From the NCBI GenBank assembly GCA_037501455.1, contig CM074862.1:79076501-79140500 (forward strand): a stretch of DNA of 64,000 nt, given 5' to 3'. A model generated the notes under the pieces. The model searched no databases, was not told where the DNA came from, and saw only the letters and a list, made by a program, of their open reading frames with translations. Numbering within the stretch: position 1 is the first letter of the stretch; each line of letters opens with the position of its first letter. This DNA comes from Lantana camara (taxonomy: Eukaryota > Streptophyta > Magnoliopsida > Lamiales > Verbenaceae). The position numbers and the translations under genes are program-made. Of this stretch, positions 21,933 to 35,464 are shown piece by piece.

Positions 21933-23708
21933 TGTGCCCCCCCGACCCGGGGCCTCCGTAGGCCCACGGATTCGGGCGTCAGGTGATACCAGTCACTCCG
22001 CGAAATCTGTGTAAACACTAATATAAACGTCATATCTAATTGAAATCTATATATAATACCAAAGATATCCAACGATAACACACTTATGTAGGACACCCTT
22101 GTCTAAGTTCAAAAGTATAATAACGCTATTCGTCACTCCAGACCGGCGAACTCATCTGAGCTAGCCTATTCTCACCTGAGATTTAATTGCTACTTTATTG
22201 AAACCAGTCTATGGGCACTATGCGTAAAGTCTCTCTTAGCTCACTTTCCATTTCCAGGTAGCATCCTCGATCTATACATTCTGGAGAACAAAACGAAACA
22301 GAGGGAAATATAGAGTGAGTCAAATGATTCAGTGGGAATTATCACGATAATCAAGAACAGAAAGATAGTAGAACAAATAAGAAGAATAATGAACAGAAAG
22401 GTAGTAGCGCACATCAGAAGAATAACGGTAAACAACGATAACAGAAATGAAGAATAGGATAAACAAATAAGGTTCACTGACGGTCAGGTGTTATAGGTCC
22501 CGCCTTGTATCGCCTTCCCAGATGATCAGTCCAGGCAGTAGTCAGTGGGCAGTGGCAGTACAGAGACCAGCAACGCACGCATGGTCATTCCAAGGGCGCG
22601 ACCCGAGGAATTAATGAACTTTGGGGTCCCTGCAATCGTTATTCTCCTTCACATTGATTTACAGAATCGGTTACAGAATCAGGCTTAGGTAGGTTTAGGG
22701 TAGGCTTACAAAGCAGCTCAAGCAAAATGGCTATCAATCAGAGGCTCTGAACACAAGGCAGTGAACATACAGTAGACAGTACAGTAACAGTTCAATGAAC
22801 AAATCAACAGACAGTAATAGATTAGCAAACAGTTCAGGAAACAGTACAGGGAATAGATCAGTAAACAGTTCAAAATGTAATTCAGACAATTTAAGGAGCA
22901 GTGCCAAAGACAAGTCAACGAACAGTCCAAGAATAATAGAAACAGACAAAAAGAATAAAAGCAGATAGAATAATAGAAGCAGACAAAAAGAATATAAGCA
23001 AATAGAAAGAGAGTTGGGTACGAGGGTTTTGTTTTGTCTCCAGCAAAAAGAGGTTATTCCCACCTTTCCATCAGGGTGGTTGCATTTCCTTGTTTGCTTG
23101 TTGTTGCTTTAAGTTACCTGACAAGAATAATGTAATTGGCTAAGCTTATATTGTATTATTCGTTATTAACAGTTTCTAAATTACCGACTTCAATGACACA
23201 CAGACATTAGTTAGTCGATTTTAGTGTATCTAATACAAAGTCTGATAATTAAGAACTTAATCTAAACTCAATTAATAATAAATTGGCTAATTAGCAACAA
23301 TGCATAATTATCGTCATAGTTTATTAACAATTATATAAATCTCGATATATATTTAATCAATATTATTATATATCAGTACCGTTGGAACATCTTTAATATC
23401 CAGTATACTTCCAATTTATAGTTGTTCAAACCAAATTCAAAGTAAGGGTTAAAATCAATTTCAAGTATTTGTTAATATTAACAACTATATAAATTTCGAT
23501 AATTATTTAAACCGTATCATCAGATATCATATTATTCTCGAAACCGCTTGAATTGTCTAGTACAGTCCAATATGTAAGGCCCACATCAAAATCAAGGTCA
23601 AAACAAAATGCCAAATTAAGGTTAGACTTTAATTATCATTTTAATTATTATAATTACAATTATAAGAATTAACAATTCTCTTTGTTACGTTAATGCTGCT
23701 GTTGTCAC

Positions 23709-23769
<61 letters not shown>

Positions 23770-24794
23770 TAATTTAGGAAGAATTAAACCTCTAATTATA
23801 TCAGTCATATGTCAGATTGTCCAAATTATCTCACAAATATGTTCAGGAAGTTAAGAACAATTTTCTGGTTTTTCTTCGGCGAGTCGCCGCCGTCGGACCA
23901 CCGTCGGAGAGCTGCCACTTCAAGTCATCGGAAAATTCCCAAAAAAATAACCAAATTAATCCCCTCTGCACGCTCATTAACAATCTCTAGTTAATTTTCT
24001 CATACCAATTCAGATTAGAATTGAATTCAGAAATCCCTTTTCAAACGCAGCCCTAAACCCTAGAAATTTGATTCTCAAATTAAACCCAAATCAGCTGAAA
24101 TTAGTCAAAACTGATTTCATAAATAGATTACCCATATTTAACCCATCAAAACCCACCTTGAGTTTTTCGGAAAAAGTTGTCGGAAAAAACCAACTCTTGT
24201 TTACCGTGGTTCGTTTCACGTCGCTGCACCACCGCACCTCCGCCGCTGTGATTTTTGACCACCAGTTATCGGCTATGGAATCGTCTCGTCGAGCTCTCGG
24301 ATACCTCTATGGTTGCCGGTCAAAACTCCAGCGAGATCATCTCCGTCGGTAGAGTTGTCGATTATCCTTTCATCTCGATTTTTTTCTTCGTCTTTGAACG
24401 AAACTTGAGTTTGATTTCACCATGATGTTCTTCTCGTCGAGATGATCGAAAACCACTATAAGTTTCTAAGATTTGGCTGAGAATTGGTGGACTTAGAAAT
24501 TGGATGATGGCGTCTGTCTCTGCTTTTGGGGTTTTCTGTGTGTTTTGATATGTTCAGTGTGTGTTGATTGTGTTAGGCGTGTTAGTGTATATCAGGCGTG
24601 CAAACCGCCTGATTTTCTTTTTTTTTTTCTTTTTTTTTTTCTTTTACCTCAAAATTTTGGGAAATTTTAATTTCACCCCCAAAAGTTTCTATTCTATTTA
24701 TTTAGGTCCAAATAAATATAATTAATAATATATTAATATTCAACAAACACAAATATATATAATATTCGACTATAATAATTTACGGGGCGTTACA
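21933..24794 (-). mobile_element. Solo LTR nested in outer solo LTR
   Basis: 2862 bp with TG...CA ends (TGTGCCCCCCCGACC to GGGGCGTTACA) and a perfect duplication GGTTT at 21928-21932 and 24795-24799. No gag or pol inside. Read on the minus strand it opens TGTAACGCCCCG as in the 4972 LTR, so minus orientation is likely. It includes a long TTA microsatellite and, at 23880-24350, a GC-richer segment with CGCCG repeats of the kind often found near LTR transcription starts. Confidence 0.85.
23709..23768. repeat. (ATT)n microsatellite
   Basis: About 20 uninterrupted trinucleotide units. Confidence 0.95.
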
Positions 24795-26639
24795 GGTTTC
24801 ATGCATATATAACTTGAATTCATGAAATTTGGAGCATTTATGATCACATGATGTTCAAAGGGTTTTATATTGAATCTTTGATGAATCTAAGCATGTTTTG
24901 GAGTATATATTGCCTAATTGATGTATTATGATCATTTACTTATTGTATGATGTTTTGTATGGTTTGTGTTGTGGTTGTTGGCTTGGAAATGGCTTGGAAG
25001 CCATTTCCCGCATGTACCCCTGTTTTCTGCCCTGTTTTTTCCCAAAAGGGCCGTTTGGGGTCCCAGTTGATTCTGGAAACGGGTGTTTGGAAAGCTACTG
25101 ACCCTTTTGTTATGCGACAGTCCAAACGGCCATTTGGGTTCCCAATGTAAACTGGAAACAGCCTTTTTGGTTGCTTCTATCACGTTTTTATGTTTTTCTC
25201 ATTTTACGTGCTTTTTCGTGCTTTCACTTTTATACCCCTTTCCCGACTCTTTTAAGTGATTTAAGTTACTTGCATGCTAAATTCTCAAGTATGCATGAGT
25301 GTATAGTTAAACTTGAATTTGCGAATTATACCTTATGTTCGTTTATTCATTACGTGAAGCATTAATGGTGCACATGAACAAATTCTTGATATAATATGAT
25401 CTCATAATCATGTCATGTGCATCCTTATCATTGTCGTGCGTTATACTTGGTTCATATTGAGTCGAGTCTCACTTGTGTCTTGTTTTTCTTTCCAAGAGGA
25501 TTCTCAGGAGGACGTCGAGCCAGTTGTGTAGGGTTCGGGGAGTTCTTTCCTTGCTTTTTGGTTTCTGTACAGGTGAGGAATTTATAGGTTATGAATTATG
25601 AACCCCTTCAACCCTATTATGTGAAGTTTTGGCCAAAAGCCTATCTTATACTTATTTACTCTGATTTCAAATATTAATGATTTCCTGTCCTGTTTTGGCG
25701 AGAACCTGGCACTTCCTGGGGCCCAGGGGCTTGTGTATTGAGATAACCGGGAAAGCATGGGTTGACGGCTATGTCTTGCATAAGTACCAACCACACTCGG
25801 ACTACCCGGATAATCACCAGGTGGTTTGGTGAATCGAAGGGGCCCCCAATCATTGGGATTCATGTACCTATTGATCATCCTGTCCTGGGTGGTGAGGGCT
25901 AGTTACCCGAACCACCAACCCGGAGAAAAAAAGAGTATATGTGCACCTGAATTGAATCCTGTATTAAGTGAAACTTAATTCTTGCTTGATCACTTAATAA
26001 CTATATCCTATAAACTAAAGGAGTAAGGTTGGAGAATGCTCACTCGCCGAGCCACTGATCACTTTTCCTGAAATAAACTTGAAAGTTGTAATTCCATACA
26101 TTGATACCTTGTGTTTTCATTTGTTCTTTGAAAACCTTGTGTGGAATTATGGCTTGCATGATCTTTACTGCTTTATATATATTTTTTATTTATGCCATTT
26201 CACTCAGTCATGTAGTGACTGACCCCTCCTTTCTTTGTCCCTCAGGTACTCCTTAGTGTAGCTAGGTGGGAAATTACATTACTTTTTGTAATTTTGTGTC
26301 TAGCTTAGGTCATACTCATCCTGTACCACATACTTGTGATTACCTCTGATTTTATATTAACTTGTGATCATATACTTTTATATCTTGATGGTTATGTACC
26401 TAAGTCTTGTGGCTTGATTGTATATTCTTGATCTAATATAACTATGTTCTTGTAACCCCTGTTTCAATTCCTATTTTTATTCCTGCTCGACTTCTGATTG
26501 TTGGTACAGGGTTAGTTCTGATTAGCCAGGGTTCGTGTCGTGCCTCCGTTCGCTAAGATTGGACTTGTATGCGGACTATATTCGTATATAAGTTCGGTTC
26601 TAGTACGGGGGATATCGTGACCCACGCTCGGGTGTCACA

Positions 26640-28989
26640 GGACATGCCTTCCAGAATGATTTCCACAACTTCCACTGTGGATATGCTCGAGAACCTCTTT
26701 AGCCTACGAGGGCCTTAAACATTTCAAAGGGGGGCCTTGAAAGGACCGCTTGAAGAGTCTCCCCTCGTGATCTAGGGAAAATCGAGGGGTGTTACCTCTG
26801 ATCTTTCTAGCTTCTACTTTGTCAGTGGGGCAAACATCTTCTTTAAGGAACCTTACTATGTCATCGAGCCAGCAAGGTTCAGTTGGATCAATTATAACCA
26901 CTTCCTAAGACCGTTCCCTTTCCCTTATCAAAGGCTCCTCTATTCTTAGAAAAGTAATGGAGCCATTACAGGATCCTTCAAGGGCAGACGTGAACTTACA
27001 GAGGGCATCTGCACGCTCGTTATCCACTCGCGGGACCTGAAGCAAGTGAAATTCTTTAAACTTGTAAATGGCTTCTTTCGCTTTTTCCAGATACTGCATC
27101 ATGGTGGTTTCTCAAGCCTCATAGGTTCCTTCATTCTGGCTCACGATCAATTGTGAGTCAACGTACGCGGTGATTCGAGAGATATCATTTTGAAGGACAA
27201 AATCTAGCCCTTAGATGAGGGCTTCATATTCTACCTTATTATTGGTGACTTGGAAATCTAGCTTGATCGTGAAATCTATTTCAATTCCATCAGGGTCTCT
27301 AAGGGTCATCCCTGCTCCTCTCCCTTGAGAGGTCGAGGAATTGTCCGTGTGCAGGATCCATAAACCATCTCTTTTCTGGAGAAACGGGCTCCACACCAAA
27401 GCGCTCAAGTAACAGATCTGCCACCACCTGTGCCTCGATGGCAGTCCTTGGTTCGAAGTTGATGTCAAACTGGCTAAGCTCAATTGCCCATTTAATCAAC
27501 CTTCCAGAAACAACTAGTTTTGACAAAACTTGTCTTAGTGGTTGGTCTGTAAGAACCGTAATAGAGCGTGCCTAAAATTATGGCCTCGGTCTTCGCGACG
27601 CGTTTATGAGGGCGAACTCAAATTTCTCAATTTCCAAGTACTTTTTTTTAGCGCCTTGCAGGGTCTTGCTCAAATAATAGACAAGCAGGTGTTTACGGTC
27701 TCGCACTGCCACGAGGACCGCGCTCGTTGCCTCCTTGGAAACCTAGAGATAGATAAAGAGGTTTTTAACCTCGACTGGCTTGGTCAGCAATGGTGCACAT
27801 GAGAAGTAGGCCTTCATGTCTTGCAATGCCTTCTCACACTCCTCAGTCAAGGCAAAATTCCTGGCATTACGCAAAATTTTGAAGAACGGAAAATTCCTAT
27901 TCGTTGAGCGGGATATGAACCTGTTCAGGGAGATTATCTTTCCCACCAAGACCTAGACTTCCCGAACATTCCAAGGGAAGGGATTTCTATTAAGGCTTTG
28001 ATCTTTTTGGGATTGACCTCAATTCCGCGCTGACTTACCACATATCCCAAGAATTTACCCCCTCAAACTCCAAACGTGCACTTGGAATGATTCAGTTTCA
28101 TGCCATACCGCCGCAATATGTCAAAAGTCTGTCTTAAGTATTCCAGATAAGAGTGTTGCTTCTCACTTTTGACAATCATGTCATCTATGTAGACTTCCAT
28201 TGAATTCCCTATTTCTTTCTCGAACATTTTGTTAAGGAGGTGCTGGTACGTAGCACCTGTGTTCTTTAATCCAAACGGCATAACCAAGAAATAGTAGACC
28301 CCCACATGCACCACAAATGATATTTTTGGGCGAACCTTGGGAGCCATGAAGATCTGGTAATATCCCTGAAATGCATCCATCATGCTCATTAATTCACATC
28401 TAGCAGTAGAATCCACTAGCTGGTCAATCCGAGGCAGGGGGTAAGGGTCTTTGGGACAAGCCTTGTTGAGATTTGTGAAATCATTGTACATACGCCATTT
28501 GCTTGCACTATTGGTACAAGGACAACATTGTACAACCATTCTGGGTATAGGATTTCCTCGATGTACTGAGCCTCGAAGATCTTGTTTACTTCTTCCTCAA
28601 TGATTTCTCTTCTAAATCCATTGGCGTCTCTCTTTTTCTATTTAATGGGCTTGAAGGTAGGGTCCACATTGAGCCTGTGAACTATGATACTGGGGTCGAT
28701 CCCTGTGAGGTCCGACGCCTTCCATGCGAAAACATCTATGTTCTCCCTCAAGAAATCTATCATCATGATTTGCGACGGTCCAGAGAAGCTTGAGCCGATT
28801 AGCGTGGTCTTTTCTTTGTTGCCAGGCTCTAGTTCAATGGTCAGAAACTTCTCTGTGGGCTCTATCCGCAATTCGGGATGAGGGGCCTCGAGGGCCCTCT
28901 TCTTACCCATGAAGCGTTCGTCTACGCCCTCGGGCTCGTCCCCATTCTTATTCTCTTCCGAGGAGGATGCTCCCACTGCACCTGGGGGA
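26640..28989 (-). pseudogene. Tat-R reverse transcriptase and two RNase H domains
   Basis: From right to left: the pre-RT segment (28976-28638) with DVFAWKASDLTGIDP and HRLNVDPTFKPIK; RT (28539-28063) with YNDFTNLNKACPKDPYPLP, MPFGLKNTGATYQ and the active-site YIDDM near 28185; the connection (27950-27740); the first RNase H, ending IKWAIELSQFDINFEPR; then a second RNase H with HTDNSS..GRGAGM and VEYEAL; and the spacer before integrase, running to the solo LTR break at 26640. Stops and frameshifts separate at least five open segments. In a working copy this protein would make cDNA from the element RNA inside the capsid. Confidence 0.85.
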
Positions 28990-28994
28990 CCACC

Positions 28995-30931
28995 TGTTGT
29001 AAAACGGAATCAGAAAAGCAGCGAAAATTTAAAATTTTTCCAACAAAAGGATCTTAGGCTCGCAATCGTGTATCCAAATTCGTAGGGATTAGAAACTTAC
29101 ATTCTTAATTATCTTTCTTGAAGCGTTTCAAGCCACCCAAGAACGCTCTTCTCGCGGCTTGATCCCCTCTCCTTGGTAAAGCTCGAATCTTCAAACTTCT
29201 AACTTGAAGCTCTCTAGAGATAATCCACCAAATTGACTACAATCTAACTAGTAAGGATGCTAGTTCTCTATTTAGTGTTTAGGCTTAACCTATGGTTTCG
29301 TTTATCTTGGAGAAAGGATGGTGTTCAACACATGAACCAAAAGAATTGCCAATTAGCTCTAAGAAGAGCTCAAGCTCCCCTATTTATAAGAAGGGAGTGG
29401 CCGAAGATCCTAGTCCTTATGGGCTAGGGTTTTGGTCTCTCTCTCCTATTACTTGATCATCAAGTATTTTCCAATTTTGACTTTGAAGTCTAATTCAAAT
29501 CAACTTTTAAGAGAGCTAAAATATCCAAACTAATTTTGGATAATTTTATACTTTATTTATTTAAAATAAATAACTTATTTTTATCTAATTAATTAATTCG
29601 TAATTAATTAACTATATTATTTTTCTCCAAAATAAGACTTTCTTTTTAATTCAAAATTAAACCAAAGTCTATTAAATAATTAACAAATTAATTATTTAAT
29701 ATATATACAATATATATATATATATATATATATTCACGTGAGACACGTGTCATAATGACACGTGTCACTCACGTGACCCACACGTGTGGAACCCTCTCGG
29801 CCCGATTAACTCGTTTAATCATTTTCAAGCCTCAACTCATGTAACCAAGTTGTTGTGTGTGACCCTCTAGGTTCTCAATTCAATTAGCAGTGACCCTAAT
29901 TAATTAATTCACTAATTAATTAATCAGTCCACAGATTAAACGACCATAGTCTAGCAACAGGTGTTTAACCCCTAGCTGAATTGGAATGTTCGGATTCGAC
30001 AGAACCTTTAAGTCATTGATTCATGTGAGATACAATCCTCCTACTTACTATCTCTCAACCAAGATCTAGGGCAAGGGAATAATCAGAACCCTAATAATCC
30101 GGTCTTAAAGCTAAGTGCATTTCATATCCATTTGATCTCAATCCAAGAAACCCTTTTCTTGATGTCTTGATCTACTGCCTTGGCCAAGGACTCCATATGG
30201 CATATGAATGACTTACACAATAAGAGATCACCTTGCAAATGCAAGTGTAGGTCCTTTCTTGATTCTCATTCACTTTCATGAATCACTTGTGCAGCCCCAA
30301 CATAAGCCTTGAATCAGTTGTCTAAGGCGACACCCTTTAAAGCTTATACCTAAGACTACAGAGTTAACTCATAAAGTGACAAGGAACCTCAAGTCTAAGG
30401 ATCAATTAATCACATCAATGACTGGTGAGATATTTCCCAATCTGGAAGTTTCCATTTCCTGAAATAGAAACTTCCTTTCCCATTTAGGAATCTTCTCACA
30501 CGGGGCACCTTAGTGAACCTTATTGAAGTAAGCACCCTCATGTATCACGCACGTATCAACTATACACTTTGCACCTCCATGAAACAAGCTGGTCCTTCCT
30601 AAGGGCGTGATCCCATAAGCAAGCCTTAGAGGAGTCAGGTTGACACTCCCACTGTCTGTAGGACTCATCGGCTTAGAGTATTTTACTAATCATGACTTAT
30701 GTGATATAGGGCTCGTTTCATGAACCATTTCACCTAAATGGTAGAGTCCTAAAGTCATCAGGATTAGGGGAGTTCTCATACATGCACAGATAAAGTAAAC
30801 GCATACCAAACAAGAGCATATAAAGAAGTGTTGCCTCAATTCGTTGTTTCATTCAAAGATTGTCTGTGATTACAATAAGAAAAAGCATAAAGCGGATATA
30901 CAATCGGCTTTCTAGGGCACTATTCCTAACA
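28995..30931 (-). repeat. 3' LTR of Copia-2
   Basis: 1937 bp, very similar along its whole length to the Copia-1 5' LTR at 805-2740. It carries the TATA box at 29391-29398 and five CACGTG G-boxes at 29735, 29744, 29759, 29770 and 29781. A TA run at 29711-29732 is expanded relative to Copia-1. Confidence 0.9.
29735..29786. promoter_or_regulatory. Cluster of five G-boxes in Copia-2 LTR
   Basis: Five CACGTG hexamers in 52 bases, in the same order as in Copia-1, minus the last one. The position upstream of the TATA box is the same. Confidence 0.65.
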
Positions 30932-30942
30932 ATCTCCCACTT
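30932..30942 (-). promoter_or_regulatory. Polypurine tract of Copia-2
   Basis: On the minus strand AAGTGGGAGAT sits immediately before the 3' LTR. It confirms which LTR is 3' and the orientation. Confidence 0.85.
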
Positions 30943-30947
30943 GCCCG

Positions 30948-33900
30948 TCAAAGCCATTCTAAAACTATTCTAAGTCCCATCTTGTGAAGATGACCTTGGA
31001 AAGCTTGTCGACTAAGGGGTTTAGTAAGTGGATCTGCCACGTTCTCTGCTGATGTGACCCTCTCAATTTGAACATCTCCTCTTTTGATAATATCACGGAT
31101 TAGGTAATACTTCCTCATAATGTGCTTAGTCCGTTGGTGAGATCTTGGTTCTCTTGCTTGAGCAACAGCCCCAGTGTTGTCACAAAACACAGTAATGGGG
31201 TCTTTCATGCTAGGAACAACATTCAACTCTTGAATGAAGTTTCTAATCCAAACACCTTCCTTAGCTGCATCATTTGCAGCTAAGTATTCGGCCTCAGTGG
31301 TTGAATCTACAGTGGTAGGTTGCTTGGAACTCTTCCAACTCACTGCTCCGCTGTTTAGGCAGAAAATGTATCCTGACATTAACTTAAAATCTTCTAAGTC
31401 AGATGCAAAGCTTGCATCGCAGTATCCTTCGACAGTAAGATCTTTCTGACCTCCGTAAACTAAGAATAAATCTTTAGTACTTTTCAAGTACTTAAGAATA
31501 TTCTTCACGGCAGCCCAGTGACCATCTCCAGGGTCAGATTAGAAACGACTTGTTACACTAAGTGCACAAGCCATATCCGGTCGAGTACATAACATTGTAT
31601 ACATTATACTACCTATTGCTGATGCATAAGGTGTATGAGTCATTCTTTCCTTCTCAAGGTTAGTCTTAGGACACATCTTCTTTGAAAGACATGTTCCTAC
31701 ACTCATAGGAAGGTTCTTAACCTTTGCTGACTCCATATTGAATCTCTTCAATACTTTGTCAACGTACATCGGCTGTGATAGTCCTATTAACCTTCTAGAT
31801 CTATCTCGATAGATTTTAATTCCAAGGATATAGGACGCATCACCGAGATCTTTCATCTCGAATTGGTTCGATAACCATAACTTAGTCACTTTCATATCAT
31901 CCTTCGAATTCCCAATAAGAAGGATGTCATCTACTTAAAGTACTAAGAATTGCACTGAGGTCTCCAATTCCTTTCTATACACACATGATTCATTCAAAAT
32001 TTGAATGAAGCCAAATGCTTTGACTGATTCATCAAATCAAATATTCCAATTCCTAGAAGCCTGTTTTAATCTATAGATTGATCTTTGGAGTTTGCAAACC
32101 TTTTGCTCACTCCCACTGAATGTGAAACCTATGGGTTGCTCCATATAAATGTCTTTATCAATGTCACCATTGAGAAAGACAGTTTTCACATCCATTTGCC
32201 ATATCTCGTAGTCATAATACGCAGCAATGGCAAGCATGATCCGAATAGACTTTTGCATTGCAACTGGCAAAAAGGTTTCATCAAAGTCCACGCCGGGTCT
32301 TTGAGTGAATCCTTTTGTAACCAGTCTTGCTTTGTAGGCTGCAATGCTTCCATCAACTCCAAGCTTTCTCTTAGATCCATTTGCAACCTATGGGTTTGAC
32401 CCCATCAGGCAAATCTACCAAGGTCCAAACTTGGTTGGAGTTCATGGAGTCCATTTCGGATTTCATGGCTTCTAGCCACTGTTCAGAGTCAGAATCTGAA
32501 AGTGCCTCCTCATATGTTAAAGGATCATTATCCTTTTGAAATATTTCATGGAAGAATCAAAACCATCTCTTCGGCTGTCTAGGAGTGCATTCAGAACGTC
32601 TTAGAGGAGGATTTGCGTGTATATCGAAATTCGTGATTGGTTGTTGTTGATAAGAAGGGGACGTTTCTTCAGTGGGTGGTGTGGGATCACTTTGTACTTC
32701 TTCTAATTCTATGATCTTGCCTTTCTTTTCCTTAAGGAACGGTTCCTCCAGAAAAGTGGCATTTCTGGAAACAAACACCTTTTGCTCAGATTGATCATAG
32801 AAGTAGTATCCTATGGATTCCTTAGGATAACCTACAAAGTAGCATAAGTTAGAACGAGATTCTAACTTATCTCCCACCGTCCTCTTCATGTAAGCAGGAC
32901 AACCCCAAATTCTTAAGTAAGAATAACTAGGGATTTTACCATGCTACATTTCATAGGGCGTTTTAGGGACTGAGTTAGAGGGAACCAGATTCAAAATCTT
33001 TGCTGCACTTTCTAGGGCATAACCCCAGAAAGAAGGTGGTAAGTCAGTGAAACTCATCATGGAACAAACCATATCGAGTAGGGTTCGATTCCTTCTCTCA
33101 GAAACTCCATTAAGCTGAGGAGTTCCCGGAGGATTCCACTGAGAGAAAATCCCATTATCTTTGAGATGATTAAGGAATTCTTCACTAAGATACTCGCCTC
33201 CTCGATCAAATCGAAGTGCTTTGATCTTGTGACCAGTTTGGTTCTCAACCTCCTTTTGAAATTCTGAGATTTTCTCAAAAGCTTCAGATTTATACTTCAT
33301 TAAGTATACATAACCATACCGACTAAAGTCATCAGTAAAGGTTATGAAATACTGATGATTGTTTCTAGTGCTTACACTAAGCGGTCCACAAACATCAGAA
33401 TGGATCAAATCCAAAACCGTAGTGGCACGTTCCACAGTTCCTTTAAAAGGGACTTTTGACATTTTTCCTTTGAGACAGGATTCGCAAGAAGTCAACTCTT
33501 TGAGATCATTTTCAGAGAATGATCCAAAAGTGTTTATCTTGCTAATTCTGTTCTTGGAAATGTGTCCTAATCTAGCGTGCCATAAGGGAGCTGAAACTTT
33601 GTCATCTCTCTTACGTTTAGTTTCTCGTTGAATATTCATAATATTGATATTCTGAGTTAGATAAAGTCCATTACTTAGAGTACCGATGTGAACGGAAAAG
33701 TTATTCCGTTTGATAAAGTATTTACCATTCTTAATATAAGTTTCATAACCTTCACAATCTAAAATTGGAACTGAAATTATATTACGAATAATGCTCGGTA
33801 CATAAAGGACTTTATTTAAGACTAGCTCAAAACTACCTAAATCTAATCTCATTGTGCCTAAAGCTCGGGCTTCAACGTTTGAGCCATCACCGATCTTCAA

Positions 33901-34282
33901 GACACATTCTCCTTCTTTGAGTTGTTGGACTTCACTTAGCATCTGTACATCATTACAGATATGAGTTCCACAACCTGTATCAAGTACCGAAGAACTAGAA
34001 TTAATAGAAAGATTTATTTTAACGAGAAACATACCTTTCTTCAGAGTAGCCTTGTACTCTGGGTAGTTTCTCCTCCAATGTCCCGCTTTGCCACAATGGA
34101 AGGAAACATCCTCTTTCTGATCACGCTTCTTCTTTTGGGTCTTCCCCTTCGAAACACCACCAGTGGGCCTAAGGGGTTTCTTCTTCATCTTTTGGGCTCT
34201 CTTGCCCTTACCTTTAGAAGGCCCAGAAGAGGAAGATGGAGCATTCACCATCAAAACCTTAGGGTTATCTTTCAGGTGGTTT
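30948..34282 (-). pseudogene. Copia-2 polyprotein (gag end, protease, integrase, RT, RNase H)
   Basis: The longest frame (34254-32944, 436 codons) contains a gag zinc knuckle that has lost both outer cysteines (SFHCGKAGHWRRNY), the protease site LDTGCGTHIC, the integrase finger HARLGH..CESCLKGK, and the integrase core with HSDVCGPL, FTDDFSRYG and QLNGVSERRN. Further left are RT with DVKTVFLNGDI (32291-32037) and VDDI (about 31930) just after a stop codon, DLGDASYILGI (31895-31539), and RNase H with CDASFASD, TEAEYLAA and KHIMRKYYLIRD (31508-30948). At least four stops or frameshifts break it. Order protease-integrase-RT-RNase H marks Ty1/Copia. Confidence 0.9.
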
Positions 34283-34393
34283 CATACCAAACAAGAGCAT
34301 ATTCGTTATTTCATTCAAAGATTGTCTGTGATTACAATAAGGAAAAGCACAAAGCGGATATACAATCGGCTTTCTAGGGCACTATTCCTAACA
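34283..34393 (-). repeat. Truncated 5' LTR remnant of Copia-2
   Basis: Only the first 111 bases of the 5' LTR remain, with a further small internal deletion between AACGA and ATATGC relative to the 3' LTR. The remnant ends correctly at the target duplication, so the loss happened after insertion or during it at the inner side. Confidence 0.85.
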
Positions 34394-35288
34394 CCACCCT
34401 TAGGGTTATCTTTCCCGGGCGCGCCTTTCTTTTTTTGTTCTTCTTTTTATTAAGCCTCGCTCTCTTAGCTAATGGGCTATCCTCGTCCAAATTGGGAAAA
34501 TCCACAGACTTCTTGGGGGATCCTATTTGAAAGGTTTTCTCGGGTCTGGGTTTCCTGAGGGACAACATGTAGCATTCCCACTCTTCCTTAACGTTACAGA
34601 GAACCTCGCCTGTCCCCTCGGGAGTAGGGAATTTGATCTTCTGGTGGTAGGTGGAGATGATCGCCTTGAAATCAACGAGGGCAGGTCATCCAATTATGAT
34701 GTTGTAAGGGATCTCTATGTCCACCACCGCATATGTGACCATCAAAGTCTTCTACTTTAAGGCGCGACAAAAAGAGGTGGCCAAGCGAATTTATCCATGA
34801 GGGACTACCTCGGAACCCCCAAAGCTAATGAGGGTTGTTTTGAGGGGTTCGAGGGAAACATTTGTGACATTCATCTTTTGGAAAGGGGAGTAAGGGAGAA
34901 CATTCACAGTGCTTCCACTGTCAACAAGAACCCTCTTTACAACATGATTGTGAACATCTAAGCTAACCACCATTGGGCAGTTAGAGGTTTCACTGACCCT
35001 ATAGGGTGTTACAATGTGTTCTAGGTCCTTTTCACTGAATCCTATCTCTTCATTTTCCCTCGAGTTACGGACGTTTTCCTCTTTGATGGAGTACACCTGT
35101 TTTGGCACTGTGGGCCTTTGGTCATAGCTCCGAACATAGTGACGACATGAAGCAATAGAGTCTCTCCCTACTGAGCCTCCTGCGATCATGTTGATCACCG
35201 TAAAAGGGGTGTTTTCCATCTCAGCCACTTTTTGCTTCCTAGCGTCCTTGCTCTCAGGGTGGCACCCTCAAGGGGTCCTCGACCGAGA
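34394..35288 (-). pseudogene. Tat-R protease region
   Basis: The frame at 35228-34791 has a spacer and then an aspartic protease with VLVDSGSTVNVLPY (catalytic Asp-Ser-Gly) followed by the ISFGGSE flap-side block. Further left (34790-34400) the frame is broken but text up to the Copia-2 duplication continues into the pre-RT part at 28989. The enzyme would cut the Tat-R polyprotein. To the right the frame is cut by the Athila-R insertion. Confidence 0.75.
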
Positions 35289-35464
35289 GGGACTGATGTA
35301 TCAGTTTATTGCATGGATTTGTAGGGCAAATTTAGCTAAATTCAAGCAGTTTTAAGAACTTATAACGTGATTTATGCTCCTTATTAGGTACCTTTTACCT
35401 TGGAGTTGAAAAGACGGATAAAAGCAAAACCATGCAATAAAGGGCGAAAAACTAGAGATTTCTA

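Larger units (their letters stand above)
21254..26639 (+). mobile_element. Tekay/Del-like solo LTR (outer) with nested LTR inside
   Basis: Starts TGTGACAACCTGACTCC and ends GCTCGGGTGTCACA, flanked by the perfect duplication GGACA (21249-21253 and 26640-26644). Without the inner insert it is about 2.5 kb with no coding region, so it is a solo LTR. Removing it together with one GGACA lets the Tat-R integrase zinc finger continue in frame. Blocks at 25740-25900, 26050 and 26490-26620 are related to the LTR at 4972-7907. Confidence 0.85.
28995..34393 (-). mobile_element. Copia-2, Ty1/Copia element with a gutted 5' end
   Basis: A minus-strand element with full 3' LTR, polypurine tract, and gag-protease-integrase-RT-RNase H, bounded by the perfect duplication CCACC (28990-28994 and 34394-34398). 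The 5' LTR is reduced to 111 bases and the primer binding site and most of gag are missing. It inserted into Tat-R between the protease and RT regions. Confidence 0.9.
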
